Positions 9,059-17,603 of a DNA stretch of 64,000 nt are shown piece after piece. The stretch comes from Variovorax sp. MHTC-1 (GTDB lineage: Bacteria > Pseudomonadota > Gammaproteobacteria > Burkholderiales > Burkholderiaceae_C), in contig NZ_RWKI01000022.1 of NCBI RefSeq assembly GCF_003984645.1, positions 1 through 64,000 of the forward strand. Direction: 5' to 3'. Made by a program: the position numbers and the translations under genes. Positions within the stretch are counted from its first letter, which is position 1. Each line of letters opens with the position of its first letter. The notes below the pieces were generated by a model. It saw only the letters and a list, made by a program, of their open reading frames with translations. It did no database searches and had not been told where the DNA came from.

Positions 9059-9527
9059 ATGCCGTGGGCATCAAGCACGCTAGCCTGTACTACCACTTCG
9101 CGACGAAAGCCGACCTTGGTGCGGCGGTTGCCAAGCGCTATTGGGAAGACCCGCCGCGGTGCTCGACGCCATGCTGGTCGAGGTCGAGGACCCTGTTCGC
9201 GCCCTGCGCAACTACCCCAACATCTTTCGTAAATCGCTGGAGGACGACAACCGACTCTGCCTCGGTAGCTTTATGGGCGCGGAGTACGACGACCTACCAG
9301 CAACCGTGAAGACTGAGGTGCAGGCCTTTGCTGACGTCAACGTGGCGTGGCTGCGGAAAGTGCTGTCCGCTTCGGGCCTGGCTAAGAAGGCGAGCGAGCA
9401 ACGAGCCAAGGCCATTTACGCCGCCATTGCCGGCGCACAGCTCATTGCGAGGAGCCGCTGCGATATTTCGCTTTTCGATGCTTTGATTGAGGGCTATCGA
9501 AGCGCCGGGTTGTTTCCAGTTCGCTGA
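9055..9527 (+). pseudogene. TetR/AcrR-family regulator, truncated and frameshifted
   Basis: Reads ADAVGIKHASLYYHFATKADLG, the second and recognition helices of a TetR DNA-binding domain, then shifts by one base near 9150 into PAAVLDAMLVEVEDPVRAL and the ligand-binding half, ending SAGLFPVR at 9527. The first ~30 residues of the DNA-binding domain are missing, cut at the junction with the amidase remnant. With one shift and no N terminus it should be inactive. The C-terminal half alone could start at the TTG near 9141, but that would lack DNA binding. Confidence 0.75.
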
Positions 9528-9635
9528 CACCGACGAGACAACACGTCGCTATCGGAATCGCAGTAGTACCTGTCGAGAGCGCCGCCAACGGATTGGGCGC
9601 ACTGCACGGATTCGCATCCGAGCCTCCGCCCCTCC

Positions 9636-9833
9636 CTAAAACCCCGCAAACCTGGTGGTGTGATAGTCCGTCTGACCGCCTTGAGTCGCTTCCGATTCCT
9701 GCGCCTGCCCATTTGAAAACAACAAAGTTGCGGCGGCGATCGCTGCGAAGGCGATGAGCAGCCCAAAGCCAAACGTGTAGACAAGGGAGAGCGCGGCAAG
9801 GGCACCAACGAGAAGGAGCAGCGGCCTGAACAT
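9636..9833 (-). CDS. Small membrane protein, 65 residues
   Basis: Begins MFRPLLLLVGALAALSL and carries two hydrophobic helices, about residues 3-20 and 22-41 (TFGFGLLIAFAAIAAATLLF). A short polar tail (NGQAQESEATQGGQTD) follows, likely facing the cytoplasm or periplasm. No family is recognised. The start is ATG with no strong ribosome site, so the call rests on the clear membrane pattern. It lies alone between the TetR remnant and an uncharacterised gene on the other strand. Confidence 0.5.
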   Translation of the reverse strand: MFRPLLLLVGALAALSLVYTFGFGLLIAFAAIAAATLLFSNGQAQESEATQGGQTDYHTTRFAGF

Positions 9834-10115
9834 GTAGTCAGTTTGCCTTAACCGGGTCGGCGTGTCGCGTGACGAAATCGACGTAGCTCGGGAGAAAGTG
9901 AGTCCTCCGTGTGCTCATCAACTCGCGCAATGCTCATCTCCACCGATACCGGTCTCCAAGCTGACGCTGCTTGCCGGTGCTTATGCTCTATAACGTTCTG
10001 AATGTGAAGTAAGACACGTGGACCCCGCTCATCGAAGCCTGAAGGGCCCGTCCGATGTGTCATCCTCATCAGGAATACAGCCACGGAGAGCCTGGGAGTC
10101 GACCCCTGATGAATC

Positions 10116-10721
10116 TTGACCTTTAAGAAATTGCACCTCGCAGGCGCGGACCTGTCGGACTACCAACTGGGCGAGCCCATGTACGCCTTTGACCGGAGTC
10201 GTTTCCTTGGTACGGTTAAGCCGGTCGAAGTTAACTCCGACAAGTCGGAAGTTCGCGTCAGTCGCTTCTTGCCTGCGCCGTCTGTCGTAGCCGAGCACCG
10301 CCACCTTGGTCCACTCTTGCTCGTCGAGGCCACGATGTTCCTGGCCGAGCGCTTCCCGAGCATCCAGAACGTGCACTTCATGTTGTCACGGGAGATAGAG
10401 AACAGCGATGGCACGATGGTCGCTGCGGCACGAGTCGAACTGCTAAGAAGCATCGGTGCGACTGACGTTCACGCCCAACCGAAGCCGGACTCGAGCAAGC
10501 CTGGCAACTTCGTTGTCCATGGCCTCTGGTCGTACGCAGAGCACAACCTTGTTGCTCTCCGGTCAGCCCTGGCGATGCGGCGCGAGCTCTATCGCGAGCA
10601 CCTGGCTCACGTCCCGATGGAAGAGCGTTCGGGACCATTGCGGCATCGCTTGAAGCAGTGGTGGCGCGCGATGACACACGAGGCTGGTAGCTCTCGGCGG
10701 GAAGCTCTGCCGAAGGGCTAG
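10116..10721 (+). CDS. Hypothetical protein, about 200 residues
   Basis: A soluble protein with genome-like codon use and no signal peptide. The core (LLVEATMFLAERFPSIQNVHFMLSRE) alternates helix and strand in a way reminiscent of acyltransferase folds, but no diagnostic motif is present, so I leave the function open. The C terminus is basic (LRHRLKQWWRAMTHEAG). The longest frame uses a TTG start at 10116 with a poor ribosome site; the ATG at 10179 (MYAFDRSRF) is an alternative. The stop overlaps by 4 bases the stop of the convergent DMT exporter. It has no operon partner. Confidence 0.6.
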   Translation: MTFKKLHLAGADLSDYQLGEPMYAFDRSRFLGTVKPVEVNSDKSEVRVSRFLPAPSVVAEHRHLGPLLLVEATMFLAERFPSIQNVHFMLSREIENSDGTMVAAARVELLRSIGATDVHAQPKPDSSKPGNFVVHGLWSYAEHNLVALRSALAMRRELYREHLAHVPMEERSGPLRHRLKQWWRAMTHEAGSSRREALPKG

Positions 10722-11608
10722 TAATCGGCAGGCGCTCTTGACCGCCTGAGCGACCAGCCGAGGTGCACCCCCGCCGCAGAGAGCAGGATGGCGGCCACGC
10801 CGAGGAGCTGCAACAAGTGCAGCCGGTGGTCGAAGGCCACGAAGTCGACCACGATTGCGACGACGGGGTACAGAAAGGACAGCGCACCCGCCATGTGCGT
10901 CGGCAGCTTCTGTATGGCGCCGTAGAGCAGCACGAACACCAGCCCGGTATAGACGACGCCCATGACTACGAAGCTTCCCCAGGCCCGGCCGTCTGTGGGC
11001 AGCGTCGACAAGTTGGCAAAGGGCGCGAGCAAGACGACGCCGACACATACTTGGGCCAGCGCAATCATGTGCGGTGGCGTGCCGGTGAGCTTCTTGGTGA
11101 TGATGGCGGCCAGCGCATAGAAGAAGGCCGCGCCGAGGGCCAGCAGGATGCCGATGAGGTAGCCGGGGCCGGCGTAGTCTGCATCGGGCTTCGCCACGGT
11201 GATGAGGACCACGCCGGCGAACGCCAAGCCCAGCCACATCAGCTTGGTTGCGGTCAGCTTCTCCGAGAAGAAGAGCGCACCCAGCGCAACCAACATGAAT
11301 GGCTGGGTGTTGTAGACCGCGGTGGCAATCGAGATGGACGCGCGCGAGAACGCGGCGAAGATGAGCACCCAGTTGAGCACGAGGGCCGCACCCCCGAGGG
11401 CCGCCCACCCGAAGAGGCGAAGCGAGAGCGGGCCGCGCAGCATGCCCTTGGCCGCGCACACAATCAGGAGCGTCGCCGCGCCAAAGGCGCAGCGCCAGAA
11501 CAGCAGGTCGATGATGGGCTGGCCCGATTCGACGACGAACCAACCGATGGTTCCGGAAATCACCATGGCGGCGGTCATCTCGATGGCGCCGCGCTTCTTG
11601 TTCATCAT
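10718..11608 (-). CDS. DMT-family (EamA) metabolite exporter
   Basis: A 296-residue integral membrane protein with about ten hydrophobic helices in two homologous halves, the layout of EamA/RhaT drug-metabolite transporters. The first helix region reads TAAMVISGTIGWFVV, with conserved LLFWRCAFGAATLL after it. The second half contains PTHMAGALSFLYPVVAIVVDF, typical of the repeated EamA signature. Such proteins export amino acids, nucleosides or other small molecules by secondary transport; the substrate is unknown. It lies 44 bp downstream of a single-domain response regulator on the same strand, probably in one transcript. The first ~45 codons and the upstream regulator are duplicated near 30.8-31.5 kb. 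Confidence 0.85.
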   Translation of the reverse strand: MMNKKRGAIEMTAAMVISGTIGWFVVESGQPIIDLLFWRCAFGAATLLIVCAAKGMLRGPLSLRLFGWAALGGAALVLNWVLIFAAFSRASISIATAVYNTQPFMLVALGALFFSEKLTATKLMWLGLAFAGVVLITVAKPDADYAGPGYLIGILLALGAAFFYALAAIITKKLTGTPPHMIALAQVCVGVVLLAPFANLSTLPTDGRAWGSFVVMGVVYTGLVFVLLYGAIQKLPTHMAGALSFLYPVVAIVVDFVAFDHRLHLLQLLGVAAILLSAAGVHLGWSLRRSRAPADY

Positions 11609-11652
11609 GAAGCGCTGAGAGTGCCACAGATGCGGGTGGCAACACGAAAGTT

Positions 11653-12093
11653 CTACGGCTGAGCCAAGTCCCTCGCCTCAGACTGGTCGTCTGGGGAACG
11701 GACAGGCGCCAAGGGCACCTCATGCCGGGCAGCGTCAAGGCAGTATGCGAGGAAGGCCTCGAGCTCGGTGGACTTATCAAAGACTGCATCGGCGCCAACG
11801 TCCAGGCAGCGCCGCCGCATCTCGTCGGTCGCATAGTTGGTCAGCACGACGACGAGCTGGTCGGGCCGGCGCCCTCTGCCCGCCCTTAGGACCCCCAATC
11901 CGGAGCCTTCTGACAGGAACACGTCGACGACCGCCAGTTGCCACTCGTCGGCATGCTCCTTTAGCCAAGCAACTGCCTCGCGCTTGGACCCCGCAACCCC
12001 GACCACCTGGGCGTTGGCCATGTCTTCCATGGCCGGAATCAGGTTCTTCCGGATGGTGAGGCTGTCTTCGACGAGGAAAGTGGCGAGGGGCAC
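11653..12093 (-). CDS. Single-domain response regulator (CheY-like)
   Basis: A 146-residue receiver domain with no output domain. The acidic pair Glu9/Asp10 (FLVEDSLTIRK), phospho-acceptor Asp57 (LAVVDVFLSEGSGLGVL), Thr85 (VVVLTNYAT) and Lys107 (AVFDKSTELEAF) are all present, so it should be phosphorylatable. The start is GTG at 12093; the paralogue at 31.0-31.5 kb aligns from the equivalent GTG. No histidine kinase is nearby, so it is an orphan or a relay partner. The gene is followed by a DMT exporter on the same strand. The last ~20 residues are a variable tail. Confidence 0.85.
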   Translation of the reverse strand: MPLATFLVEDSLTIRKNLIPAMEDMANAQVVGVAGSKREAVAWLKEHADEWQLAVVDVFLSEGSGLGVLRAGRGRRPDQLVVVLTNYATDEMRRRCLDVGADAVFDKSTELEAFLAYCLDAARHEVPLAPVRSPDDQSEARDLAQP

Positions 12094-12280
12094 GGGCGGA
12101 CTATACGGATCGTGAGGCCACCGAACACGCTGAAGCCCGTGATGAGCCGCCTACGCCCTCAACACGGGTGCCATTGGGCTGAGAAGCGGCGCTTCAACTG
12201 GGATTGGAATTCGGTCGGCAGAAAACTCCGCCGCCAGATGAACTCCTTCGAGAACTTGGGGCTTCCTGAAGGCCTGCGCA

Positions 12281-12300
12281 TGTATCGCAAATGAAATACA
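12281..12300. promoter_or_regulatory. Candidate operator of the toxin-antitoxin pair
   Basis: TGTAT at 12281-12285 and ATACA at 12296-12300 form an inverted repeat spaced by 10 bases, ending 7 bases before the antitoxin ATG. Antitoxins usually repress their own promoter at such sites. The assignment is inferred from position and symmetry. Confidence 0.4.
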
Positions 12301-12307
12301 ATGAGCC

Positions 12308-12589
12308 ATGAAAACCGCGACCATCCCCTCGGTTCGAGTCGAACCTGAGCTGCGCGAAGAAGTCGAGCAACTGCTCGGTGAAGGCGAGTCGCTGTCGGAG
12401 TTTGTGGAAGCGGCTGTTCGTAGCGCCGTTCATCAACGACAAAACCAAGCCGAATTCATCGCCCGCGGCCTTCGCTCCCTGGAACGCGCCCGGCAGACCG
12501 GCGGCTACGTCGAAGCGGATGAGGTACTACGAAAACTCGAGGGCAAGCTTCTGGCCGCCAGGGCGCGCAAGTCGGCCGCGCATTCGTGA
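12308..12589 (+). CDS. YlcI/YnfO-type antitoxin of a type II TA pair
   Basis: A 93-residue protein starting MKTATIPSVRVEPELREEVEQLL, a ribbon-helix-helix-like beginning, followed by ESLSEFVEAAVRSAVHQRQ as in YlcI/YnfO and ParD-like antitoxins. The C-terminal part is a basic helix (LRSLERARQTGGYVEADEVL) of the kind that wraps around a RelE/ParE toxin. Its TGA overlaps the GTG start of the downstream toxin (GTGA), so translation is coupled. An inverted repeat just upstream may be its own operator. Family-level call is firm; cellular role (plasmid or island stability, stress) is inferred. Confidence 0.82.
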   Translation: MKTATIPSVRVEPELREEVEQLLGEGESLSEFVEAAVRSAVHQRQNQAEFIARGLRSLERARQTGGYVEADEVLRKLEGKLLAARARKSAAHS

Positions 12590-12900
12590 CGTTTCGCGTC
12601 CAGTTCTCCGAGGAGGCCACGGAAGACCTCGAGCGGCTGTTCGACTTCATCGTCGAGCGGGAGTTGGCGCGCGATGGTGACCTTGACGTTGCACAACAAG
12701 CGCTGGATGCGATTCGACAGGGAATCGAAACACTGAAGTGGACTCCGTTCACCTGCAGGAAGGTCGGGGCAAGCCCCTTTCTGCGAGAGCTGGTCATCTC
12801 ATATGGCAACGCGGGCTACGTCGCGTTGTTCGAAATCCTGGATGACCGCACGGTTGTTGTTGCAGCAGTCCGCCATCAGCGCGAAGACGACTATCACTAA
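12586..12900 (+). CDS. RelE/ParE-superfamily toxin
   Basis: A 104-residue protein starting at GTG 12586, overlapping the antitoxin stop. The pattern FRVQFSEEATEDLERLFDFI at the N terminus and FLRELVISYGNAGYVALFEI then VVVAAVRHQREDDYH at the C terminus is the standard RelE/ParE fold. The terminal R-H-x-R/Q-E-D segment is the usual functional end. RelE members cleave mRNA on the ribosome and ParE members poison gyrase; the sequence does not decide between them. It is intact in length (family 90-110). Confidence 0.85.
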   Translation: MTFRVQFSEEATEDLERLFDFIVERELARDGDLDVAQQALDAIRQGIETLKWTPFTCRKVGASPFLRELVISYGNAGYVALFEILDDRTVVVAAVRHQREDDYH

Positions 12901-12976
12901 CAGAGACACTTGCCGCATGCGAGCGCAGCTTTGGGAAAGCGCGGATTCGTCGACTCTTTGAAGCCTCAGGCCGGGT

Positions 12977-14138
12977 TCAGCCGCCGTACGGTGGCAGCGA
13001 GTCCCGTACGACGACGTACTTGTCGCCTGAGAAGCGCAGGTATCCCTTGGCGACAAGGTGCCCGAGGAAGCGAAGCACTTCCGAAATGATGCCAGTCATC
13101 GACTCGCCAGGGCTTGCATCGAACCGCGCCCAGGTCCAGCCGTTCACTGCAGCTGCGGAGAAGCCGTAGTCGCGCCTTCGCGCGTCCCTGAGAGTACCGA
13201 GAACGAATTCTTGGAAGAGGGCACCCTGCCAAAGGGGCGCTGGTGCATTGACGGCCGGCCGTGAGTTGGGCTTCACGGTTGTGAACAGGTCGGGCCAGGC
13301 GTCCGGCGGCGCGCCCAGCGCGGCCTGGAGCTCGGCGAGCTTCTGCTCGGGCGTCAACGCACGGTGGCGCTCGTGCTCCTTGCGGATGGCCAGGCGCTCT
13401 GCGTCCAGCATGCTGAGGTCGGTGCTCGTGCGCATATAGACCGGCGGTCCGGCGCCCCTGAACGGCGCAGGCGCTGGTGCAGGCGGGGGTCGCAACGCGT
13501 GGAGTTCGGCCATGAGCTGTCGCTCGAGGGCTGCCGCCTCCGGATGATGGAGCCACTCTCGACTCGCGGGGTCGTCGCAGACTTCCTTGGCCAGCTCCTC
13601 CAGGGTGAGGGCCTTGCCGAGAAGAGGGCGCAGGTTGACCTCCACTGCGGGAATGTTCGCTGGCGATACGCGGCGCGCTTCTGCTCATTCGTCTTGGTGG
13701 TGATTCGGAACTCGACGATGCCCGGCGAGCCGTCCGCACGGATGCCGTAGACGTCGGCGCGATGACCTGCGACGGACCGCTCCAGCTGAACGGCCTCGAA
13801 GTCCCATCGAGCCAGTGGCTGGCGAAAAGTCCCCTGCCGGGGCCTGCCAAACCGCGGCTCATCCGTTGCGGTCACGACAATCTCTGGCACCTCGATGCGC
13901 CGATGGCTCCGAAGAACTTGTTTTGCGGCCAGGAGAAGGGCGGCCGTCTGCCCGTTCTTGCAGCGTTGTTGCCTACGTGGCTGAAGTGATGGACGAGGAT
14001 GTCACCCTGCCTTGCCATCAAGGGCAGCCTGCACCCGGGGCACACGCAGTTGCAGGCCAAGCCTCGCTCGGCCGTGAACGGGTCGATGAGCGAACCGTCG
14101 GGGCGAAGTCCGAAGGGGATGTGTTGGCCGACGCTCAT
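12977..14138 (-). pseudogene. CoiA-like / DUF6035-type protein gene, frameshifted
   Basis: Reading leftward, the start at 14138 gives MSVGQHIPFGLRPDG and GLACNCVCPGCRLPLMARQG then ILVHHFSHVG. This is the Cys-x2-Cys and HHFxH pattern of the CoiA-like N-terminal domain found in competence-related nuclease-like proteins. A shift near 13900 leads to MPEIVVTATDEPRFGRP and HRADVYGIRADGSPGIVEF; that D...EF pair resembles a PD-(D/E)XK core. A second shift near 13650 leads to VEVNLRPLLGKALTLEELAK and a C-terminal domain ending at 12977. Two indels make it a pseudogene unless they are sequencing errors. Confidence 0.65.
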
Positions 14139-14204
14139 GGCCGAACTCTATTCGGCCCGAATGGGCTATGCGGTCGGACTTCAGTGCTGCGCGATGCCTT
14201 CCCG

Positions 14205-14520
14205 TTCGGCGTGCTCCGTCGTCAGCGCGATACAGCAGGTTGGTCATCGCATCGCCCTGACAGAACGTCAAAACGATGCTCGTGGTGTTGATCGTTCATT
14301 GTTTGATGACCAACGGCGCGCGCATGACCTCGACGATCTTTGTGGCGCTGTTGGCTGTCGCCTCGGCGCTGGGCAAGCGCCTCCGTGATCACCGTGAACT
14401 CGTCGCCGCCCAGATGCGCGCTAATGCCACTTGGACGCAGGGCCTGCGACAGCCAGTCCGTGAAAGCTCGCAGAAGCTGGTCCCCCGCGTTGTGCCCGAA
14501 CCGCAGTTTCGAGATCCACC
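14205..14520 (-). pseudogene. GGDEF (diguanylate cyclase) domain fragment
   Basis: The minus strand reads RFGHNAGDQLLRAFTDWL, then SAHLGGDEFTVITEAL with an intact GGDEF motif. A shifted frame continues with TKIVEVMRAPLVI, an internal TGA, then FCQGDAMTNLLYRADDGA, which corresponds to the C-terminal helix of a GGDEF domain. Both ends of the domain are missing and it holds a frameshift and a stop. It is a decayed scrap next to the intact c-di-GMP genes that begin at 14.8 kb. Confidence 0.7.
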
Positions 14521-14819
14521 CAATCGCCCGGCCGGGAGTTGCCCGGCCCTGCACTGAATACGTTAGTGATCAACGGCGAATCGATGGACGCAGCGAAGCA
14601 TGCCCTACGCATCAACGGTGCAATTGAGCGGCTGCCGCCGCCGGGCCCCGCCACTGCGTCGCAGAGAACGCAACTTCAATCACGCAAGCACGATTTCCGG
14701 TTGCTCGGATATGGGTGCCGGACCCGACTTTGTTGGGTATGCTCCGGCGAGGCGTCGATCCGACATTGGCCACGAGAACAGAGCGACGCTTTCAGCTCTG
14801 CTGTTCTTGAATTCACACG

Positions 14820-17603
14820 ATGCGCTTCCGAGTTCTTCGCCTTCCTCGCCTTGGCCTGCGCGCCCGGTTGTCCCTGGGCGTGGTCGCGATCGCGCTCCTG
14901 ACGACGCTGGGGGTCACTACCGCCGCGCTCTACTTCGTCAAGCGCAACATGCAGTCGTCCATCGCGAACGAGGAGTTCGAACGGATCTCCGCAATCGCCG
15001 ACGCAGTCGACCAGAAATTCTTGAGCCGCCGTACGCTGCTCAAGACCTTCCGCGACAGCATCGAAGCGCACCACATTGCCGACGCCACATTGCTGCAGGA
15101 CTTCGTCATGCGGCACAGGTCGCTGAAGGAGGCTTTCGCCAACGTCGCCATTGTCGACATGAAGGGAGAACTGGTCGCCAACCTCAACGGCGCGGACAAG
15201 ATCGGCAAGGTCAATATCAAGGACCGCGAGTACTTCCGGCAGACGGTTGCCAACAAGGCGGGGGGCATCTCGCAGCCCTACCGCAACCGCGTCAACGGCA
15301 TGGCGCAGATCGCCATCACCGAGCCTGTGCTCGACCGGCAGGGCGAGGTGGTCTATGTCATCTCCGGCGCCATCAACCTCAGCGAGCACAACTTCCTCGG
15401 CGAACTTGCCAACATCAAGTTCGGCCAGAGCGGATACATGTTCATTGTCAACACGGATGGCATCGTCGTCGACCACCCCGACAAGTCCCGGATCCTGCAG
15501 CGCGCCGACGCCGCGAACGGGCGCCCCGCGATGGAGCGAGCCCTGGCCGGATTCGAGGGCGCGATGGAGGCGACGGATCGCGGCGGCCTGCGCGGGCTCT
15601 ACGCTTTCAAGCGTCTCGGCCAGACCAACTGGGTGCTCGGATGCATCTACCCGCGGGACGAGGCCTTTGCCCAGCTGGAGGACATCGAGCGCTACACATG
15701 GGCCGGCGCCTTGCTCCTCGCGGTGCTGGTGGGCGGGTTCGCCTTCGCGGTCATGCGCTCGCAGCTCGCGCCCTTGTCGCGACTGCACGAGCACATGAAG
15801 GTCTCGCGCACCGACTCGAGCTACGTACCCATGGAGCAGCTGCCGCCGGGGGACGAGATCGGCGATCTTTCGCGCACCTTCGATGCGCTGATGCTTGAGC
15901 GCCAGACCTCGCAGGAGCGGCTGCAGTCGAGCGAAAGATTCCTGCGCGACGTGACCGACAACCTGCCGGCCGTGGTCGGCTACTTCGATCGCGACCAGCG
16001 CTGCCTTTTCGGCAACAAGGCCGGTCTCAGCATGCGCGGCAAGACGCCTGCCGACATCGGCCGCATGACGATGAAGGAATCGCTGCCCAATGCGGTCTAC
16101 CAGCAACTCGTTCCAGAGATTGCCAAGGTATTGACGGGCACGGCGACACGCTACGTCGGTACCTACGACCGCGGCGGCAAGGAAGGCTTCTTCGAGTGCC
16201 ATCTGATACCCGATATCCGCGATGGCGGCGAGACAGTCGGCTACTACGTGATGACTTTCGACATCACGCGCCAGAAGGTGGCTGAGCGTGAGCGGGCCGC
16301 GGGCGAGGCCCGCCTTCGCACCATCACGGACAACCTGCCGGCACTGGTATCGCACGTGGACGCGTCATTGCATTTCACATTCGTCAACGCGCAGTTGCGC
16401 GCGCTGTTCGACAACATCGACCTGGTGGGCAAGTTCTTGCCGGACGTGCGCGGTATCGAAGACTTCAGGATGGTCGAGCCCTATGTGCGCCGCGTGCTCG
16501 CCGGCGAGGCAGTGACATTCGAGAAGAAAGGGGACCCCGCACGTGGGGTCGGTCAGAAGTGGTTCCAGTCCCACTACATTCCCGATCGCGATCCGCAAGG
16601 CGTCGTGCAGGGCTACTATGCGATGACCTTCGACGTGACCGAGCGCAAGAAGGCCGAGATCCGCAGCGCCGAGAGCGAGCAGCGCCTGCGCGGCCTGACC
16701 GACAACGTGCCGGCGCTTATGACCGAGCTGGACCTCGACGAGCGGGTGGTTTTCTGTAACGGCCGCTACCAGACCTGGCTCGGCATACCGCCGTCATCCA
16801 TGATGAACCGGCCGATCCGGGAGGCCGTCGGCGACGCCCACTACGAGATGCGCAAGCCGCTGCTGGCGCGGGCCTTTGCCGGAGAGGAGGTGTCCTTCGA
16901 ACAGACGGCCAAGCTGCTGATCGGCGAGCGAACCCTGCAGACGACCTACCTGCCCCAGCGGAATGCAGAGGGCGAGGTCGTCGGCTTGTACATCCTTGCG
17001 AACGATGTCAGCGACCTGAAGCAGAAGCAGATGCAGCTGGACACCCTCGCGCGTGAAGACGCGCTCACTGGCCTGCCGAACCGCCGGTCCTTCGAAGAGC
17101 ACGTGCGCGAGGCGATGGCAAGGTCCCGGCGGTCTCGCACTCCGATCTGTCTCATGTTCCTAGACATCGACTACTTCAAGTCGATCAACGATTCGCTGGG
17201 CCATGCAGCGGGCGACGCGGTGCTCAAGGAGTTCGGCCGCCGGCTCAAGGAGAGCGTGCGCGAGACGGATATGGCGGCGCGCTTTGCCGGCGACGAGTTC
17301 GTGATCCTGCTCGAGGGGGTTGCCCATGCCGATGAAGCCCGTCTGGTTGCCGGCAAGGTTGTGGCTGCCATGCGTCCGACGTTTGTTCTTCCCAGTCGCA
17401 CGTTGCAGGTAACGACCAGCATCGGGGTCGCGCTCTCGGAAGAGGGTGAAGATTTTCCGACGTTGTTGGCATGCGCCGACTCGGCGCTGTATGCCGCCAA
17501 GAAAGAGGGAAGAAATCGGTTCATGATGGCCGCGCCCAGATCCGAAACTTCGGAAACCCGCCACGGTTCGTCCTTGCCACTGCGAGAGTCCTTGGTCCAG
17601 TGA
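14820..17603 (+). CDS. Membrane sensor diguanylate cyclase: Cache - HAMP - 3 PAS - GGDEF
   Basis: A 927-residue protein that should make c-di-GMP from two GTP. TM1 is about residues 13-34, then a periplasmic dCache-type sensor (about 40-290; VAIVDMKGELVANL, KDREYFRQ, FIVNTDGIVVDHP). TM2 is about 293-311 (ALLLAVLVGGFAFAV), followed by HAMP (RSQLAPLSRL, GDEIGDLSRTFDAL). Three PAS domains start near 370, 496 and 619, each with a TDNxPAL opening. The GGDEF domain begins near 742 (REDALTGLPNRRSF). The active-site motif is AGDEF near 822, a tolerated variant, and the RxxD inhibitory site (RETD) sits five residues before it. Its stop overlaps the GTG start of the EAL gene, pairing synthesis with breakdown. 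Most of the 300 bases upstream hold no gene. Confidence 0.93.
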   Translation: MRFRVLRLPRLGLRARLSLGVVAIALLTTLGVTTAALYFVKRNMQSSIANEEFERISAIADAVDQKFLSRRTLLKTFRDSIEAHHIADATLLQDFVMRHRSLKEAFANVAIVDMKGELVANLNGADKIGKVNIKDREYFRQTVANKAGGISQPYRNRVNGMAQIAITEPVLDRQGEVVYVISGAINLSEHNFLGELANIKFGQSGYMFIVNTDGIVVDHPDKSRILQRADAANGRPAMERALAGFEGAMEATDRGGLRGLYAFKRLGQTNWVLGCIYPRDEAFAQLEDIERYTWAGALLLAVLVGGFAFAVMRSQLAPLSRLHEHMKVSRTDSSYVPMEQLPPGDEIGDLSRTFDALMLERQTSQERLQSSERFLRDVTDNLPAVVGYFDRDQRCLFGNKAGLSMRGKTPADIGRMTMKESLPNAVYQQLVPEIAKVLTGTATRYVGTYDRGGKEGFFECHLIPDIRDGGETVGYYVMTFDITRQKVAERERAAGEARLRTITDNLPALVSHVDASLHFTFVNAQLRALFDNIDLVGKFLPDVRGIEDFRMVEPYVRRVLAGEAVTFEKKGDPARGVGQKWFQSHYIPDRDPQGVVQGYYAMTFDVTERKKAEIRSAESEQRLRGLTDNVPALMTELDLDERVVFCNGRYQTWLGIPPSSMMNRPIREAVGDAHYEMRKPLLARAFAGEEVSFEQTAKLLIGERTLQTTYLPQRNAEGEVVGLYILANDVSDLKQKQMQLDTLAREDALTGLPNRRSFEEHVREAMARSRRSRTPICLMFLDIDYFKSINDSLGHAAGDAVLKEFGRRLKESVRETDMAARFAGDEFVILLEGVAHADEARLVAGKVVAAMRPTFVLPSRTLQVTTSIGVALSEEGEDFPTLLACADSALYAAKKEGRNRFMMAAPRSETSETRHGSSLPLRESLVQ

